From the NCBI RefSeq assembly GCF_018310345.1, contig NZ_JAGXBY010000007.1, forward strand, positions 62,001 through 126,000: a stretch of DNA of 64,000 nucleotides, given 5' to 3'. Source of the DNA: Ornithinibacillus massiliensis. GTDB lineage: Bacteria > Bacillota > Bacilli > Bacillales > Amphibacillaceae. Under the pieces are notes generated by a model. That model saw only the letters and a list, made by a program, of their open reading frames with translations, ran no database searches and was not told the origin of the DNA. Shown here one piece after another: positions 1 through 9,038 of this stretch. The first letter of the stretch is position 1. Each line of letters opens with the position of its first letter. A program made the position numbers and the translations under genes.

Positions 1-49
1 AATTACTATAAGGGTGACCCACTTTTTCACTTGTCCGCATCCTTTCCAT
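1..49 (-). CDS. Possible 5' end of a gene leaving the left edge
   Basis: Reading leftward from an ATG at 49 the frame stays open to the window edge (MERMRTSEKVGHPYSN). An AGGA-type ribosome site lies about seven bases upstream (56-59). Sixteen residues are too few to identify a family, and chance openness over this length is easy. The start and the gene itself are tentative. Confidence 0.3.
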   Translation of the reverse strand, partial: MERMRTSEKVGHPYSN

Positions 50-280
50 AAAGTATCCTGTATTGCTACGAGTTAAAAATACGCAAAATTCCGTTTATTA
101 TAATTATACCATATAATCGAATAGAAAATGACTTAAATGAGTTTCACTATCTAAACCGATATGACAGTTACTGGCTTCAATTTGGATTTTTTAGAATTAC
201 CTACACTTGATTTTAAACACTACAACAAAGTGTGGTAGAATAAAGAATATAAAATAAACTGAAAATTTGAGGGGTATAGA

Positions 281-610
281 TTGGAAAAAGAAACGAATAA
301 CCGAGGTCCATGGACGTTAGTTGCGGTGCTATCCGTCATCTTAATTGTGGGCTTACTTTTAAATCAACCAATGAATCGAGACAAGGCAATTGAAAAGGCA
401 AAAGAATTCGCACCTGCTGAATTTGAAGAAGTTATCTCAGCCCAATTCATTCCTATAAATGAGAATCAGCTAGGAGCGGAATTATGGGAAATTCAGTTGG
501 GTAATGATGACAATCAGAAGGCCATTTTAACTATTAATGCGCAAAGCGAAAAATTAGTTGAAGGTAAAATAATTGATGGCGATACTGGAGAAGTATTGGA
601 CGAGTTTTAG
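281..610 (+). CDS. Small membrane-anchored PepSY-like protein
   Basis: This 109-residue protein starts at a TTG behind a GAGGGG ribosome site. Residues about 10-28 form one membrane segment after a short charged N-terminus, which predicts an N-in anchor with an extracytoplasmic C-terminal domain. The rest (DKAIEKAKEFAP, then an 'LGAELWEIQL' strand and 'GEVLDEF' end) resembles a single PepSY repeat, a fold often found in inhibitory or peptidase-associated proteins. It is monocistronic and is followed by a strong terminator. No specific function can be assigned. The PepSY call is by pattern only. Confidence 0.7.
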   Translation: MEKETNNRGPWTLVAVLSVILIVGLLLNQPMNRDKAIEKAKEFAPAEFEEVISAQFIPINENQLGAELWEIQLGNDDNQKAILTINAQSEKLVEGKIIDGDTGEVLDEF

Positions 611-626
611 TGTGGTAAGTAAAAGT

Positions 627-675
627 AGCTATGGAATCCTACAAGGTAAAGATTGAGGATTTCATAGCTGTTTTT
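627..675 (+). terminator. Rho-independent terminator after the PepSY-like gene
   Basis: AGCTATGGAATCCT (627-640) pairs with AGGATTTCATAGCT (656-669) over 14 positions with one G-U pair, followed by GTTTTTG. It lies 17 bases after the stop codon. Confidence 0.85.
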
Positions 676-811
676 GTTGAATGTAAGGTGTTATTATTAT
701 CCAACTAACTAATCATCCTTATGCATTTCATAATTTAGCTGTATATGTATAACCTTACGATATTATAAAAATCTTGAATACTCATAGAAACGGGCTATTA
801 AGTTGAATTTT

Positions 812-1579
812 TCAGTAGTTAGAAGAAGCAATCATTATCTGATTCTCTTCCAACTTTTCCCGGATCACGCGAATCATCTCCACAGCAGATGGTGTATCAC
901 CATGCACACAAATTGTTTGTCCTTCTACTGCTATTTTCTCACCAGTAATAGTCGTAATATAGTTCTCAGTCACCATTTTTAACACATTCACGGCAACTTG
1001 ATGTGGGTCTGTTATTACCGCTCCTACCTGGCATCTTGGTACTAACGTTAGATCCTTATTATAGGCTCTATCCGCAAATAACTCTAATACGATAGGCTGT
1101 CCCTTTTCGTTGGCTACTTTTTCTAATTCTGAGTTTGGCTTAACATATATAGGAAGCTTAGGATTAATAGATTGGACGGCATCAACGATAGATGTCGCAA
1201 TCATTGTATCAGTATCGGCCATATTATTTAAGTTGCCATGTGGCTTTACATGCTGCATGGTTACGCCATGCTTTCGGCAAAAAATATCAAGTGCGCCAAT
1301 TTGATAGATAATCAGATTAGTTAGTGTCTTAGACGGTATATCCATGTTCCAACGGCCAAATCCGAGTAGATTTGGAAATCCAGGATGTGCTCCGATACCA
1401 ACATTATATTTATTTGCCATTGCAACGGTATGGTCCATTACATCCGGGTCACCACCATGGTATCCACAGGCGATGTTTACAGAGGATACGAGCTTAATTA
1501 CGTCATCATCATTTCCTAATTGATAGGCACCAAAGCCTTCTCCCATGTCACAGTTTAGATCAATCTGTCTTCTTTGCAT
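812..1579 (-). CDS. pxpA: 5-oxoprolinase subunit A (LamB/YcsF family)
   Basis: This 255-residue cytoplasmic protein has the YcsF family signature at its N-terminus (DLNCDMGEGFGAY) and the 'NIACGYHGGDPDVM' segment typical of the family, at normal full length. In the PxpABC complex, subunit A takes part in ATP-dependent opening of 5-oxoproline (pyroglutamate) to glutamate. It is the last gene of a pxpB-pxpC-pxpA operon, 14 bases after pxpC, with an AAGGAGG ribosome site before the ATG. The neighbouring subunits make the assignment firm. Confidence 0.93.
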   Translation of the reverse strand: MQRRQIDLNCDMGEGFGAYQLGNDDDVIKLVSSVNIACGYHGGDPDVMDHTVAMANKYNVGIGAHPGFPNLLGFGRWNMDIPSKTLTNLIIYQIGALDIFCRKHGVTMQHVKPHGNLNNMADTDTMIATSIVDAVQSINPKLPIYVKPNSELEKVANEKGQPIVLELFADRAYNKDLTLVPRCQVGAVITDPHQVAVNVLKMVTENYITTITGEKIAVEGQTICVHGDTPSAVEMIRVIREKLEENQIMIASSNY

Positions 1580-1593
1580 GGTAAACCTCCTTT

Positions 1594-2571
1594 TTAGTAC
1601 TGGCCTGCATTTAATTGTTGGAACAGTTTTTCTTGTTCACGAAGTATCGCGTGTGCTTCCGTTAGCGTAACACATTCAAACGTAATCGAGTCCTTAGGTC
1701 TAAGCTGTGCTACCTTAGGAAAATCTGCCTTGATGACTCCGGCAATTTTCGTGTAGCCGCCTACACTTTGCCTACCTACTTGGAAAAGGATGGGTTGGCG
1801 ATTTTGTGGAACTTGTATGGCTCCTTGGAATAATCCTTCTGAAACAATATCAGCACCGTTCCTGTGCTCGATAGCTGGTCCTTCCAAACGACAGGCCATC
1901 CGATCTGAAGCTATTGATACTGTATATTCAGAGGAGAGAAACGTATTGATCCCCCTCATAGTAAATGCATCATCTTGAGGGCCAAGTACAACGCGAATCT
2001 TGATATGGTTAGGATATTCCGGAATTAGGCTTGGCAGTAATCTTCTTCTAAAAGGACAGTTAGAAATTCGGGGATAGGTTTCAATGATATCGCCTTTTCT
2101 TAAGGCTCTTCCTTCTATCCCGCCTATTCCGCCAATTATATCAGTCGCTCTACTGCCCATTACCATTTCTGCGTTAATCCCTCCAGCCACAGCAATATAT
2201 GCACGGCATCCGGATAAACTTCCATTAAATTTCAGTATATCGCCTGCTTGAATAGGGAATGAAGTCCACATCGGGGCGGGTTGATTGTTTACTTCGGGTT
2301 GTAGATTACCACCGGTGATGGCGATGACCATATTATTCAGTACCTTTAATTGTAAGCCGACTAACGTTGTTTCTATTGTTGCCTCCTGTTCTCTGTTTCC
2401 AACGAGAAGATTTGCTATTCGATGTGCATAGGAATCCGCTGCGCCGGAGACTGCGAGACCATATTTTTGATAGCCTTTTCTACCTAAATCTTGTATGGTC
2501 GTGAGAAGACCGGGTTTCAATACTTCAAATATAGGAACCACCACCTTGTTGTTGGCGAATGAGTTGATCAT
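1594..2571 (-). CDS. pxpC: 5-oxoprolinase subunit C (biotin-dependent carboxyltransferase-like)
   Basis: The start was set at the ATG at 2571, which gives 325 residues beginning MINSFANNKVV. AAAGGA lies at good spacing before it, and homology to the family begins only at 'IFEVLKPGLLTTIQDLGR'. A longer reading from 2649 would add 26 residues that merely overlap pxpB in another frame. The protein is the allophanate-hydrolase subunit 2/KipA-like subunit that works with PxpB and PxpA in pyroglutamate hydrolysis. Its first 47 bases overlap the end of pxpB, which suggests translational coupling. Confidence 0.92.
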   Translation of the reverse strand: MINSFANNKVVVPIFEVLKPGLLTTIQDLGRKGYQKYGLAVSGAADSYAHRIANLLVGNREQEATIETTLVGLQLKVLNNMVIAITGGNLQPEVNNQPAPMWTSFPIQAGDILKFNGSLSGCRAYIAVAGGINAEMVMGSRATDIIGGIGGIEGRALRKGDIIETYPRISNCPFRRRLLPSLIPEYPNHIKIRVVLGPQDDAFTMRGINTFLSSEYTVSIASDRMACRLEGPAIEHRNGADIVSEGLFQGAIQVPQNRQPILFQVGRQSVGGYTKIAGVIKADFPKVAQLRPKDSITFECVTLTEAHAILREQEKLFQQLNAGQY

Positions 2572-3232
2572 GTTCTTCCTTTGTAATTGCTTTAAATGTA
2601 ACCCTGTCACCAGGTGAGAGTAAAAAAGGATTATTCCGTTGTGGGTCATATAAAGTTATTGGCGTATGGCCGATTAATCGCCAACCTCCTGGACTAATTA
2701 CTGGATAGATACCGGTTTGGTTGTTGGCAATCCCAACACTCCCTGCATGAATCCGTGCCCGTGGGTTTGCTAGTCTAGGAGTTGCGATTTTACTAGATAA
2801 GCCACTTAAAAATGGGAACCCTGGTGTAAATCCTAAGAAGTTTACAGTATAGCTAGGAGTGGTGTGAATTCGAATCACTTCTTCTTCAGATAAATTATGG
2901 TAATGGGCTACGTCAGCTAAATCAGGACCAAGCGCTCCGCCGTATAAGACAGGAATTTCAACTTGGTTAGTCTGTTCTCTTTTGGATAAGTCGATTTGCT
3001 GAAGGAGCTCTTTCAGTATTTGAAGCATGGACTCATAGGTAATTTTCATTGGATTATAGTGAACGAGTAGGCTGGAATAACCTAGAATTACCTCTTCCAT
3101 TCCTACTACCTTTTTTTGTTCAACGAGCTCTGCAAGTTTTCGAACGGATTTACTAGTTTCATTACGAATATGTTGTCGAGAGAAAGTAACTAGAATGGAT
3201 TGATCTCCTGCGATGTTAAATGTGACATTCAT
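2525..3232 (-). CDS. pxpB: 5-oxoprolinase subunit B (KipI-like)
   Basis: This 235-residue protein has the allophanate hydrolase subunit 1/KipI fold signature: 'FLGFTPGFPFLSGL' and 'RIHAGSVGIANNQTGIYP' in the second half, followed by the 'GGWRLIGHTP' block. With PxpC it forms the ATP-using partner of PxpA for converting 5-oxoproline to glutamate. In Bacillus subtilis the homologue KipI also inhibits the sporulation kinase KinA, so a regulatory role is possible, but the full pxp operon points to metabolism. It is first in the operon, with a GAAGGGGG ribosome site. Confidence 0.92.
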   Translation of the reverse strand: MNVTFNIAGDQSILVTFSRQHIRNETSKSVRKLAELVEQKKVVGMEEVILGYSSLLVHYNPMKITYESMLQILKELLQQIDLSKREQTNQVEIPVLYGGALGPDLADVAHYHNLSEEEVIRIHTTPSYTVNFLGFTPGFPFLSGLSSKIATPRLANPRARIHAGSVGIANNQTGIYPVISPGGWRLIGHTPITLYDPQRNNPFLLSPGDRVTFKAITKEEHDQLIRQQQGGGSYI

Positions 3233-3551
3233 GTGAAGCCCCCTTCTCCATTATACATGAAGTGAAAAAAATCACTCAATTTGAATGTGCTTCATAAAAA
3301 TTCATAGTAGTGTTTGAATACATATTACTTTGCTTGATATGAAACCTATCCATGTATAGAAAATCCATGATGGCCAAGAGTTTATTTTAGTTCCGTCTAG
3401 TAGATCTACTAAATTGTAATAGTTAACAAAGAGTTTACAGAGGGTTTATATTCTACTAATAAATGGTATTTATAATATAAATTGTAGTAAGGATTACTCT
3501 TCATTAGTTGTTTTCTGGTTTATGATATATACCCCCTACTTAAGATAAAAG

Positions 3552-3593
3552 GACACGAACTGCTCACACCACTACGGCAGTTGGTGTCTTTTT
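3552..3593 (+). terminator. Terminator-like hairpin without an upstream plus-strand gene
   Basis: GACACGAACTGC and GCAGTTGGTGTC pair over 12 positions with one mismatch and are followed by TTTTT. No plus-strand gene precedes it within 2.9 kb, so it is either a relic of a lost gene or belongs to an unrecognised small RNA. Confidence 0.6.
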
Positions 3594-3707
3594 ATGTTTG
3601 GTTTAGTATGTGTGTACGGCGGATGGCTTTGGCATTTTTCGAACCATAGAAGATTTATTAAAGGAAAGAGCAGCGTAGAGATTTTTAAAACTACTGTAAG
3701 CTCACCA

Positions 3708-3754
3708 AACAGCCCACCGGTTTCCCCATGACTTCATGGGACTAGTAGGCTGTT
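3708..3754 (-). terminator. Compound hairpin after the isomerase gene
   Basis: Outer arms AACAGCC and GGCTGTT enclose an inner CCCATGA/TCATGGG hairpin. It lies about 34 bases after the minus-strand isomerase stop, but only a short T run follows, so termination is probable rather than certain. Confidence 0.5.
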
Positions 3755-3787
3755 CTCATTGTTAATGAAAAGGTTGTTAGTACGATA

Positions 3788-4756
3788 TTACGTCCACCAC
3801 ATATCTTCAATAGACTCTTTCACCATAACGGCTTTTAAGGTTTGGATGGCTTTTGTGAAGCCTTCTTCTATCGACATTAGTCCGTCTTCGTGTTCAATAC
3901 TTACAACGTAATCATAGCTGTAAAGGCGAAGTGTGCTAATCATATCAGCCCATTCTTTTCCGTCATGACCGAATCCTACTGTACGAAAATACCATGCACG
4001 ATTTTGCATGTCAGAATAGGGGGTCATATCGGTTAAGCCATTTTTGTTCGTATTCGGTTGGTCGATAATCGTATCCTTGGCATGGAAGTGATGAATAGCA
4101 TTTTCCCTACCAAGTATTTTAATGGCCTCAATTGGGTCAATGCCTTGCCACCACATATGACTTGGGTCCAGATTTGCTCCAATGGCCGGTCCACATGCTT
4201 CTCGTAGTCGTAATAGTGTTGCAGGTGTATGTACAGAAAATCCCCCGTGGAGTTCAAGACCAATTTTTACATGATGCTTCTCGGCAAAGGCTGCTTTTTC
4301 CTTCCAATAAGGAATGAGCTTTTGTTCCCATTGCCACGTTAAAATTTCTTGAAAGTCATTTGGCCACGGTGCTACTGGCCAGTTTGGGTATTTTGCATCT
4401 TCATGGTCCCCTGGACAGCCTGAGAAGGTATTGATTACTGGAATACCTAGTTGGCTAGCTAGTTTAATTGTTTTTGTCAGTGTTTCATCTGCTTCTTTTG
4501 CGATCTGTTTTTGTGGGTGAAGTGGGTTACCATGACAACTTAAAGCGCTTACAATCAATCCGCGATCATTAATCTTATTTAGAAAATCCGCTTGCTTCTC
4601 TTGGTCATCTAGTAGTTCATCTAATGAGCAGTGAGCATTTCCTGGGTATCCACCTGTACCTAACTCGACTGCTTCGATTCCTTTTGCGACAACATAATCT
4701 AACATATCTTCAAGACTTTTATCGGAAAATAGTACGGTAAAGACGCCTAACTTCAT
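3788..4756 (-). CDS. Sugar phosphate isomerase/epimerase-type TIM-barrel protein
   Basis: This 322-residue protein is of the xylose-isomerase-like TIM-barrel family (IolE/IolI relatives). Likely metal ligands are visible along the strands: the Glu of 'IGLELHGG', the Asp-His of 'GANLDPSHMWW', His in 'IHHFHAKD' and Glu in 'VSIEHEDG'. Such proteins isomerise, dehydrate or cleave keto-sugars next to Gfo/Idh/MocA dehydrogenases. It is transcribed divergently from the LacI regulator. A repressor operator sits just after its -10 box, so it belongs to that regulon. The exact substrate cannot be read from sequence; an anhydrosugar or 3-keto-glycoside route is one option. Confidence 0.85.
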   Translation of the reverse strand: MKLGVFTVLFSDKSLEDMLDYVVAKGIEAVELGTGGYPGNAHCSLDELLDDQEKQADFLNKINDRGLIVSALSCHGNPLHPQKQIAKEADETLTKTIKLASQLGIPVINTFSGCPGDHEDAKYPNWPVAPWPNDFQEILTWQWEQKLIPYWKEKAAFAEKHHVKIGLELHGGFSVHTPATLLRLREACGPAIGANLDPSHMWWQGIDPIEAIKILGRENAIHHFHAKDTIIDQPNTNKNGLTDMTPYSDMQNRAWYFRTVGFGHDGKEWADMISTLRLYSYDYVVSIEHEDGLMSIEEGFTKAIQTLKAVMVKESIEDMWWT

Positions 4757-4774
4757 GTAAAAAACCTCCTAAAA

Positions 4775-4799
4775 ATGTAATCCGTTACATTCATTATAC
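4775..4799 (-). promoter_or_regulatory. Isomerase -10 box and LacI operator 1
   Basis: On the minus strand TATAAT lies at 4799-4794. It is followed at once by AATGTAATCCGTTACATT (read on plus, 4775-4792), a 7+7 palindrome with a CG centre. A bound repressor would cover the transcription start. Confidence 0.7.
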
Positions 4800-4851
4800 A
4801 TAAAAGTAATCAAAATCAATATAATTTTATAAAAAAATAGTCAATTCATTA

Positions 4852-4899
4852 TTGACAAACAATTCTTATAACTCTACAATCAAATTGTAATCGATTACA
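4852..4899 (+). promoter_or_regulatory. lacI-family gene promoter with LacI operator 2
   Basis: TTGACA (4852-4857), a 17-base spacer and TACAAT (4875-4880) form a near-consensus sigma-A promoter. The perfect 14-base palindrome TGTAATCGATTACA (4886-4899) follows six bases later. This predicts autoregulation of the repressor and its downstream genes. Confidence 0.8.
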
Positions 4900-4928
4900 T
4901 TTAGAATGAACTGAAAGTAGGAATCATC

Positions 4929-5915
4929 ATGGCAAATATACATCAAATCGCCGAGCGGGCAGGTGTTTCTGTTGCAACGGTGTCCAGGGTATTAAATAAT
5001 GCACCTACCGTATCACCAAAAACTAGAAGTAAAGTGGAGAGCGCGATCAAAGAATTAAATTATCAACCGAGCATGCTAGGAAGGAATTTACGAAATTCAG
5101 AGAGTCGTCTTATCTTAGTATTATTACCGACCTTCTCTAATCCATTTTATTCCGAAATTATTAACGGCATTCAAGATACGGTGATTGCTAAAGGGTATAA
5201 TATTCTGTTATGTGAAACAGATTCAAGACCAGAGCGAGAAAATATTTACTTTAATATGGTAAAGAACAAGCTTGCTGATGGTGTAATTTCGATGGATCCA
5301 ACCATCAATATGAAAAAACTAAAAGAATTAGCGGAAAGCCATCCCGTCATCCTTTGTAGTGAATATGAAGAGGGTGGTTGTATTCCATATGTGACCGTTG
5401 ATAGTGAGCTAGCTGCTTATCAAGCGGTAAAGCATTTAATTCAGCTTGGCAATGAAAAGATTGCGCTAATCAATTCGGATGAAAAATTTCTCTATGCTCG
5501 ACAACGACGTGCAGGATTCGAGCGAGCGTTAAAGGAATTTAGTTTACCAATTCGTGAGGAATGGATATATCATACGAAGGGATTAGATTTTCAGCATGGT
5601 GTTCATGCGATGCGCATGCTACTTCAACAAGAAGAAAAACCGACTGCAGTGTTTGCGGTTTCTGATACATTGGCTATAGGCGCATTGAAGGCAATCAATA
5701 TGGAATTGAGAGCGATGGAGCCAATTGCAGTTGTCGGTTTTGATAATATTAGTTTTTCAAGTATGACGAACCCGACTCTAACAACGGTATCCCAGCCAAT
5801 GTATAACATGGGCTGTACGGCAGCAGATATGCTGTTGAATAGTATGAAGGGGGAGCGGGTGGAAAATATCGTATTGGATCATGAATTAATTATTCGTGAA
5901 TCCACGATGGGATAG
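4929..5915 (+). CDS. LacI-family transcriptional repressor
   Basis: The 328-residue protein begins with a classic LacI helix-turn-helix (residues about 2-22, 'IHQIAERAGVSVATVSRVLN') and hinge (to about 58). A periplasmic-binding-protein-like effector domain follows, with the usual 'ILVLLPTFSNPFYSEI' and 'AVVGFDNISFSSM' blocks. It lies between the divergent isomerase and the oxidoreductase/ABC genes. Palindromes of LacI type with a CG or GG centre occur at 4777-4790, 4886-4899 and 6974-6987, so it almost certainly controls this region and itself. The inducer is probably a sugar or sugar derivative brought in by the ABC system. Confidence 0.93.
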   Translation: MANIHQIAERAGVSVATVSRVLNNAPTVSPKTRSKVESAIKELNYQPSMLGRNLRNSESRLILVLLPTFSNPFYSEIINGIQDTVIAKGYNILLCETDSRPERENIYFNMVKNKLADGVISMDPTINMKKLKELAESHPVILCSEYEEGGCIPYVTVDSELAAYQAVKHLIQLGNEKIALINSDEKFLYARQRRAGFERALKEFSLPIREEWIYHTKGLDFQHGVHAMRMLLQQEEKPTAVFAVSDTLAIGALKAINMELRAMEPIAVVGFDNISFSSMTNPTLTTVSQPMYNMGCTAADMLLNSMKGERVENIVLDHELIIRESTMG

Positions 5916-5951
5916 TACCAGTGATTTTCACCAAAGAGGGAGGTTTTGCTG

Positions 5952-6959
5952 ATGGGGTTTAATGTAGGTATCATCGGATGCGGATCTATTACAAGGTTCC
6001 GACATGCTCCAGAATATAAAGCGAATCCACATGTGGAGGAGATTGTTTTTTATGATCGAAATATCGAGCGTGCAGAGAGTCTTGCTTTAGCGTTTGGCGG
6101 GCGGGTTGCAACGAGTTTAGAGGAGCTGTTAAATGATCCTTCCATCGTTGCTATTAGTGATTGCTCCTCTAATGAAGCCCATCACATTCATACCACTAAA
6201 GCGCTTTTGCAGGGCAAGCATGTATTGTGTGAAAAGCCACTAGCTATAAGTGTGGCACATGCAGAAGAAATTGTCGAAGCAGAGAAAACGTCAGGAAAAA
6301 TCCTCATGCTTGATCATAATCAACGGTTTACTAAGGCACATATAAAAGCAAAAGAAATCATTGCCAATAAAGAATTGGGTGAGGTCTTAACATTTAAAAC
6401 TACCTTCGGACATGAGGGGCCAGAAAGCTGGGGCGTTACGAAATCGAATGCAACCTGGTTTTTCCAAAAGGATCGTTCCTATTCTGGGGTTGCAGGTGAT
6501 TTAGGGATTCATAAGATTGACCTCATTCATTGGCTACTTGATGATGAAATTGTAGATGTAAAATCCTTTTCCGGTTCACTTGATAAAGTAGATGAGAATG
6601 GAAATCCTATCGAGGTTCCAGATAATGTTGTTTGTGCGCTAAAAACGAAACAAGGTAGGCTTGGGACGGCCACTTTTTCTTGGACCTATTATGGAGTAGA
6701 GGATAATTCCACAACGATTTACTGTCAAAAAGGAATAATTAAACTCTATCACGACCCCAATGCACAGCTGATTGTAGAAATGCGTGATGGAACGGTTGTG
6801 AAATATGAAATGGAGCAGCTACAAACCAATGATAATCAAACTAGTACGGGTGTCATTGATGCATTCATTGATTGTATTGTAAATGAGAAAGCTTCCCCTG
6901 TTACGAGTCGAGAGGCGATTGCATCATTGAAGGTAATTGAAAAAATACTTCAAGGATAA
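5952..6959 (+). CDS. Gfo/Idh/MocA-family NAD(P) oxidoreductase 1
   Basis: The ATG at 5952 is preferred over an upstream TTG at 5946 because GAGGGAGG (5936-5943) sits eight bases before it. The 335-residue product has the Rossmann motif GIIGCGSI (residues 6-13), the family EKP motif (94-96) and the catalytic-region segment 'GDLGIHKIDLIHW' (182-194). Enzymes of this family oxidise or reduce hydroxyl groups on sugars, inositols and glycosides. It follows the repressor by 36 bases and probably shares its transcript. The substrate is unknown. Confidence 0.9.
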   Translation: MGFNVGIIGCGSITRFRHAPEYKANPHVEEIVFYDRNIERAESLALAFGGRVATSLEELLNDPSIVAISDCSSNEAHHIHTTKALLQGKHVLCEKPLAISVAHAEEIVEAEKTSGKILMLDHNQRFTKAHIKAKEIIANKELGEVLTFKTTFGHEGPESWGVTKSNATWFFQKDRSYSGVAGDLGIHKIDLIHWLLDDEIVDVKSFSGSLDKVDENGNPIEVPDNVVCALKTKQGRLGTATFSWTYYGVEDNSTTIYCQKGIIKLYHDPNAQLIVEMRDGTVVKYEMEQLQTNDNQTSTGVIDAFIDCIVNEKASPVTSREAIASLKVIEKILQG

Positions 6960-6973
6960 AATTCCCTTACTAT

Positions 6974-6987
6974 TGTAATGGATTACA
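6974..6987 (+). promoter_or_regulatory. LacI operator 3
   Basis: TGTAATGGATTACA matches the two operators flanking the repressor start except at the centre. It lies 15 bases after the stop of oxidoreductase 1 and 59 bases before oxidoreductase 2. It may control an internal promoter or act as an auxiliary looping or roadblock site. Confidence 0.7.
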
Positions 6988-7045
6988 TACAGAATAAAAA
7001 TCCTTCATCAGTCATCAAAAAAACTAGATTGAAAGAGTGAAGGCA

Positions 7046-8029
7046 ATGAAGAGAGTAGCCCTTGTAGGACTAGGGTTTATTGGAAAAAGTCATCTTGAGG
7101 CTTATCGGCAAATGGAGAATGTAAAGGTTGCCGCTATTTGTACAAAACATAAACATGATGCGAAAGCGTGCTCATCAATTCCTTTCGTTTCAGATTACGA
7201 TGCGTTATTAAATGATGAATCTATCGATGTGATAGATTTATGCGTGCCTACGTATTTACATGAAGAGTTTATCATAAAAGCAGCACAAGCAAAGAAGCAT
7301 ATTATTTGTGAGAAACCACTAACTCTCACAAAGGCCAGTGCAGATCGCATTTATGAGGAAGTTCAACAACATGGTGTGCGATTATTTGTTGGGCAGGTGC
7401 TGAGATTTTGGCCTGAGTATCAAACAATTAAGGATTATCAGGGAAAAAAGTATGTAGATCATGTGGAGATTGTTCACGCTAGGCGTCTAGGGCAATTGCC
7501 TTCATGGAGTACATGGTTCCAACATCCAGAAAAAAGTGGTGGCGCTTTATACGATTTACATTTACATGATATCGATTTCGTTTATTACTTGCTTGGCGAA
7601 GTTGACAGCGTGTACGCAGTAGGAACACAGAATCCGTTTGGTGCATGGAATCATATAATGACAACGCTTTCTTTTAAAGGTGGAGCAAAGGCATTTATCG
7701 AAGCGTCTCATCGAATGCCAGAAGGTTACCCATTTACAATGGCTTTTCGCATTCAAGGGAGCAAGCAAACAATCGATTTCGAACTGAAGGCTTCAGAGAA
7801 TATTGATCAGATTAAAGGAAGCAACTTTACTGTTTATGATGAAGGAAGTAAAACAGATATCCTAATTCAACAAGAAAATGCGTTCCAAGCAGAGCTTCGT
7901 TATTTTATAGATTGCATAGAAAATAATCAAGTAAATAGCATTGTTCCGTTAGCAGATGTTTTATATGTCATAAGGCTTCTAGAGGCAGTAGAGACATCAC
8001 TGAAGACGAATCAAGTAGTAAAGGTTTGA
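7046..8029 (+). CDS. Gfo/Idh/MocA-family NAD(P) oxidoreductase 2
   Basis: The ATG at 7046 was chosen; a GTG nine bases upstream is in frame but abuts its purine stretch with no spacer. The 327-residue protein has the nucleotide-binding motif VGLGFIG (7-13), the EKP motif (89-91) and the 'GGALYDLHLHDIDFVYYLLG' active-site region. It differs clearly in sequence from oxidoreductase 1, so the two probably act on successive intermediates or catalyse opposite half-reactions, as in keto-glycoside pathways. It lies behind operator 3 and upstream of the ABC importer genes. Confidence 0.9.
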   Translation: MKRVALVGLGFIGKSHLEAYRQMENVKVAAICTKHKHDAKACSSIPFVSDYDALLNDESIDVIDLCVPTYLHEEFIIKAAQAKKHIICEKPLTLTKASADRIYEEVQQHGVRLFVGQVLRFWPEYQTIKDYQGKKYVDHVEIVHARRLGQLPSWSTWFQHPEKSGGALYDLHLHDIDFVYYLLGEVDSVYAVGTQNPFGAWNHIMTTLSFKGGAKAFIEASHRMPEGYPFTMAFRIQGSKQTIDFELKASENIDQIKGSNFTVYDEGSKTDILIQQENAFQAELRYFIDCIENNQVNSIVPLADVLYVIRLLEAVETSLKTNQVVKV

Positions 8030-8075
8030 TAAACATTGGTTTCATTATTTTTACTATATTTTAGGGGGTTAGGAA

Positions 8076-9038
8076 ATGAGAAAGTTTGTGAAGGTGTTTA
8101 TTTTACTTGTGCTAGTCATAGTGCCAGTGCTTGCTGCCTGTGGAGCTGACAATACGTCAGGGGATGAGGGTACTGGCGATAAGTACAAAGTCGGTATTCT
8201 TGCACCTGCTGTTACACACGGTTGGGTAGCGGCTGTAGCTTATCATGCAGAAAATCGTGCGAAAGAATTATCTGATGAAATAGAGTATCAAATTTATACG
8301 AGTAGTGACGCATCAGAAATGACTTCCCAATTAGATGATCTTATTACATGGGGAGCTGAGGCAATAGTAGCTTTCCCACAATGGGAAGGAATGGAAGTTC
8401 CGATTCAACGTGCATTAGATGAAGGAATAAAAGTAGTGAATTTCGATATCGTCATTGATGTGGATGATGTCTATCGTGTTGCAGGTGATAACTATGATAT
8501 GGGTGTGCAAGGTGCTAACTATATTGTAGATAAGATTGGAACGGAAGGTGAAGTTGTTATTCTAGAAGTGCCTTCATCTGGTTCTGTATCTGAACTAAGA
8601 ACAGGAGGATTTCTGGACACTATCGAAGAGATTGCACCAGATATAAACCTGCATACGTATGCGACACAATTTACGAGAGAAGATGGTTTGAAGGATTTTG
8701 CTGATATTCTAACAAGCTTAAATCATATTGATGCCGTGTTCTCGTTAGATGATGAGACTTCGATTGGTGTATTACAGGCAATTGATGAGGCTGGTAGATC
8801 GGATATCCAAGTAGTAACAGGTGGTGGTGGCATGCAAGAGTATTTTAACATGATGCCAGAGAATGAGGACATTTGGATTCAATCTGCGCTTTATAGCCCG
8901 GCGATGGTTCAGGATGCAGTGGATACAGCAGTTAAGATATTAAAGGGTGAGGATGTAGAGAAGGAGACAATTATTCCTACTACTGTAGTAGATCGGGATA
9001 ATTATGAAGAGTTTCTGGATGCAGAGTCTCCTTATTAA
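8076..9038 (+). CDS. Ribose-type ABC importer, substrate-binding lipoprotein
   Basis: A signal peptide ends in a lipobox (VLAAC, modified Cys22), so the mature protein should be lipid-anchored on the outer face of the membrane. The remainder is a type I periplasmic-binding fold (Peripla_BP_4/RbsB group), with 'YKVGILAPAVTHGWVAAVAYH' at the start and 'DAVFSLDDETSIGVLQAI' in the second lobe. The 320-residue length is normal. It delivers sugar to the RbsA/RbsC-like genes downstream, though a 381-bp gap separates them. Confidence 0.92.
   Translation: MRKFVKVFILLVLVIVPVLAACGADNTSGDEGTGDKYKVGILAPAVTHGWVAAVAYHAENRAKELSDEIEYQIYTSSDASEMTSQLDDLITWGAEAIVAFPQWEGMEVPIQRALDEGIKVVNFDIVIDVDDVYRVAGDNYDMGVQGANYIVDKIGTEGEVVILEVPSSGSVSELRTGGFLDTIEEIAPDINLHTYATQFTREDGLKDFADILTSLNHIDAVFSLDDETSIGVLQAIDEAGRSDIQVVTGGGGMQEYFNMMPENEDIWIQSALYSPAMVQDAVDTAVKILKGEDVEKETIIPTTVVDRDNYEEFLDAESPY

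Larger units (their letters stand above)
3233..3787. other. 555-bp intergenic region with two hairpins, no gene seen
   Basis: No open frame with a ribosome site was found. The region holds the promoter zone of the pxp operon near 3233-3480, an intrinsic-terminator-like hairpin at 3552-3593 and a compound hairpin at 3708-3754. The stretch at 3600-3690 may be eroded coding sequence, but nothing recognisable remains. Confidence 0.5.

Noticed and set aside
2572..2649. Longer N-terminus of PxpC
   Set aside because: The extra 26 residues lie inside pxpB in another frame, show no family similarity, and a good ribosome site marks 2571.
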